A stretch of 64,000 nt of DNA. Source: Manihot esculenta (taxonomy: Eukaryota; Streptophyta; Magnoliopsida; Malpighiales; Euphorbiaceae). Shown piece by piece: positions 63,083-64,000 of the stretch. The stretch is taken from assembly GCF_001659605.2 (NCBI RefSeq), contig NC_035162.2, forward strand, positions 7,025,248 to 7,089,247. Direction: 5' to 3'. Position 1 is the stretch's first letter; each line of letters opens with the position of its first letter. A program made the position numbers and the translations under genes. The notes below the pieces were generated by a model. That model ran no database searches. It saw only the letters and a list, made by a program, of their open reading frames with translations, and was not told the origin of the DNA.

Positions 63083-64000
63083 CGAAGGTGGGTTGAGTTG
63101 TACAGAATCAAGTGCATAAATTGGCCGTTCAAGCATATTTTTCTTGGTATGTTATAAGAGGACTCTATTAGCTTAGGTTGATTTTTTTTTTCCCCTAAAT
63201 TACTCCCCAAATTGGCTTATTTTGTAGATGTACTTGCATTTAAACGATTTGAAAAGAAAAAGAAGGAAAAAAAGTTGGAAGTCTCAGTTTGTGCTGCATT
63301 GCATGGTATGCTGCAACTGTAACTTGTATTGCCAATTTGTCAGCATCCAATATTATATTGAAAGTGATTTTTTGTCCGGGTCCTTTTTTTTTCTTTTCTT
63401 TTTTCTTTTTGTTTCCCATCTCGACAGGACTTGGGTGTATCTGGTGGGCTGGTTCCGGTCTGGGCTCGGGGGCGTTAGATTTTAATTTAATTCATTTAAA
63501 ATCGATTGAAACTCTTCCATTATAGATTTTTTTTTTTCATTGCCAAGGAAACAAAAAAGAAGAATTTATATTATCTATTAGAAAATTTTGTCACAAAGTA
63601 TGGAAATTATTATATATTTATGTTTTATTTACACAGAGACGTAATTTGCGAATGAAATAAGATACTAGATTTGCAATTGTAAAAAGATGGAGAAGGGGGC
63701 TTCAGAAATTCGGTTTAGGAGTTCAAAATGTGGACTGGTCAATAGTTCCAATCGGGATTTTACAAATCCGAGGCCGATTTGAAATTAATCCATTATTGGA
63801 TCTGCTTGTATCTACGGCTTTTACTGAACAAACTTCTTCACAAGCTCTTCGAAATAATACCAAATTATATTATTTCTTCTCTTTACCGTTATAAATGGAT
63901 ATCTCATTTCCCTCTTTCCTCGTGAAGAGAGAGTTTCGAGGTTTTCAATCTCTGCCGCACTAGATCTAGTCTGATTTTATTATATTTTTCCCTTTTTTTT
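63083..64000. other. NAGK 3' UTR and downstream spacer
   Basis: The first 200-300 bases are likely 3' UTR. The rest is AT-rich with T runs and no supported gene. A new transcription unit may begin near the window edge, but nothing can be assigned. Confidence 0.55.

Overview
This 64 kb window is nuclear DNA of a flowering plant, most likely a rosid eudicot. It has intron-rich genes with GT-AG splice sites, very AT-rich intergenic DNA, plant-type transposons, and two nuclear genes for thylakoid proteins. Protein wording recalls Malpighiales (cassava or rubber relatives), but that is a hunch. Orthologue names rest on recalled Arabidopsis proteins, not on a search.

Layout: (1) 1-8406 is the 3' part of a decayed Ty3/gypsy LTR retrotransposon of the Tat type. 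It shows gag-protease, RT with two RNase H domains, integrase, two blocks of 73-bp tandem repeats, a long 3' non-coding part with an antisense ORF, a polypurine tract and the 3' LTR. (2) 10107-11822 (+) is an aspartyl protease with an intronless coding region. (3) 13934-17325 (-) is the thylakoid protease FTSH2/VAR2, 4 coding exons. (4) 22731-29744 (+) is WDR26 (LisH-CTLH-WD40), 4 coding exons. (5) 31124-32594 (-) is PSBP of photosystem II, 4 exons, one with a GC donor. (6) 34685-36533 (+) is a reticulon-like protein, 5 coding exons. (7) 36534-46200 is AT-rich and transposon-rich: an internally deleted LINE (about 40100-41300) and a Mutator-like element with captured gene pieces (44331-46187). 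(8) 46991-52679 (+) is peroxisomal polyamine oxidase PAO2/3, 10 exons. (9) 53906-54480 (-) is an unresolved small ORF cluster. (10) 55485-63082 (+) is N-acetylglucosamine kinase, 7 exons.

The genes are independent plant genes, not a cluster or pathway. FTSH2 and PSBP both serve photosystem II (repair and oxygen evolution) and lie about 14 kb apart, which is probably chance.

The best candidate for something undescribed is the Pack-MULE at 44331-46187. It has long terminal inverted repeats and a perfect 9-bp target duplication. Inside it are an LRR receptor-kinase fragment, an alcohol-dehydrogenase-like fragment that still has its intron, and a possible third captured exon, all in one orientation. 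It sits about 350 bp upstream of the PAO2 TATA box. Other leads are a long overlapping uORF in the PAO2 leader, a frame-preserving 96-nt intron in the reticulon gene, a GC donor in PSBP, and the antisense ORF and 73-bp repeats of the retrotransposon. No CRISPR array, rRNA or tRNA gene was recognised. Exon boundaries were set by hand from splice signals, reading phase and family knowledge; UTR limits are approximate.
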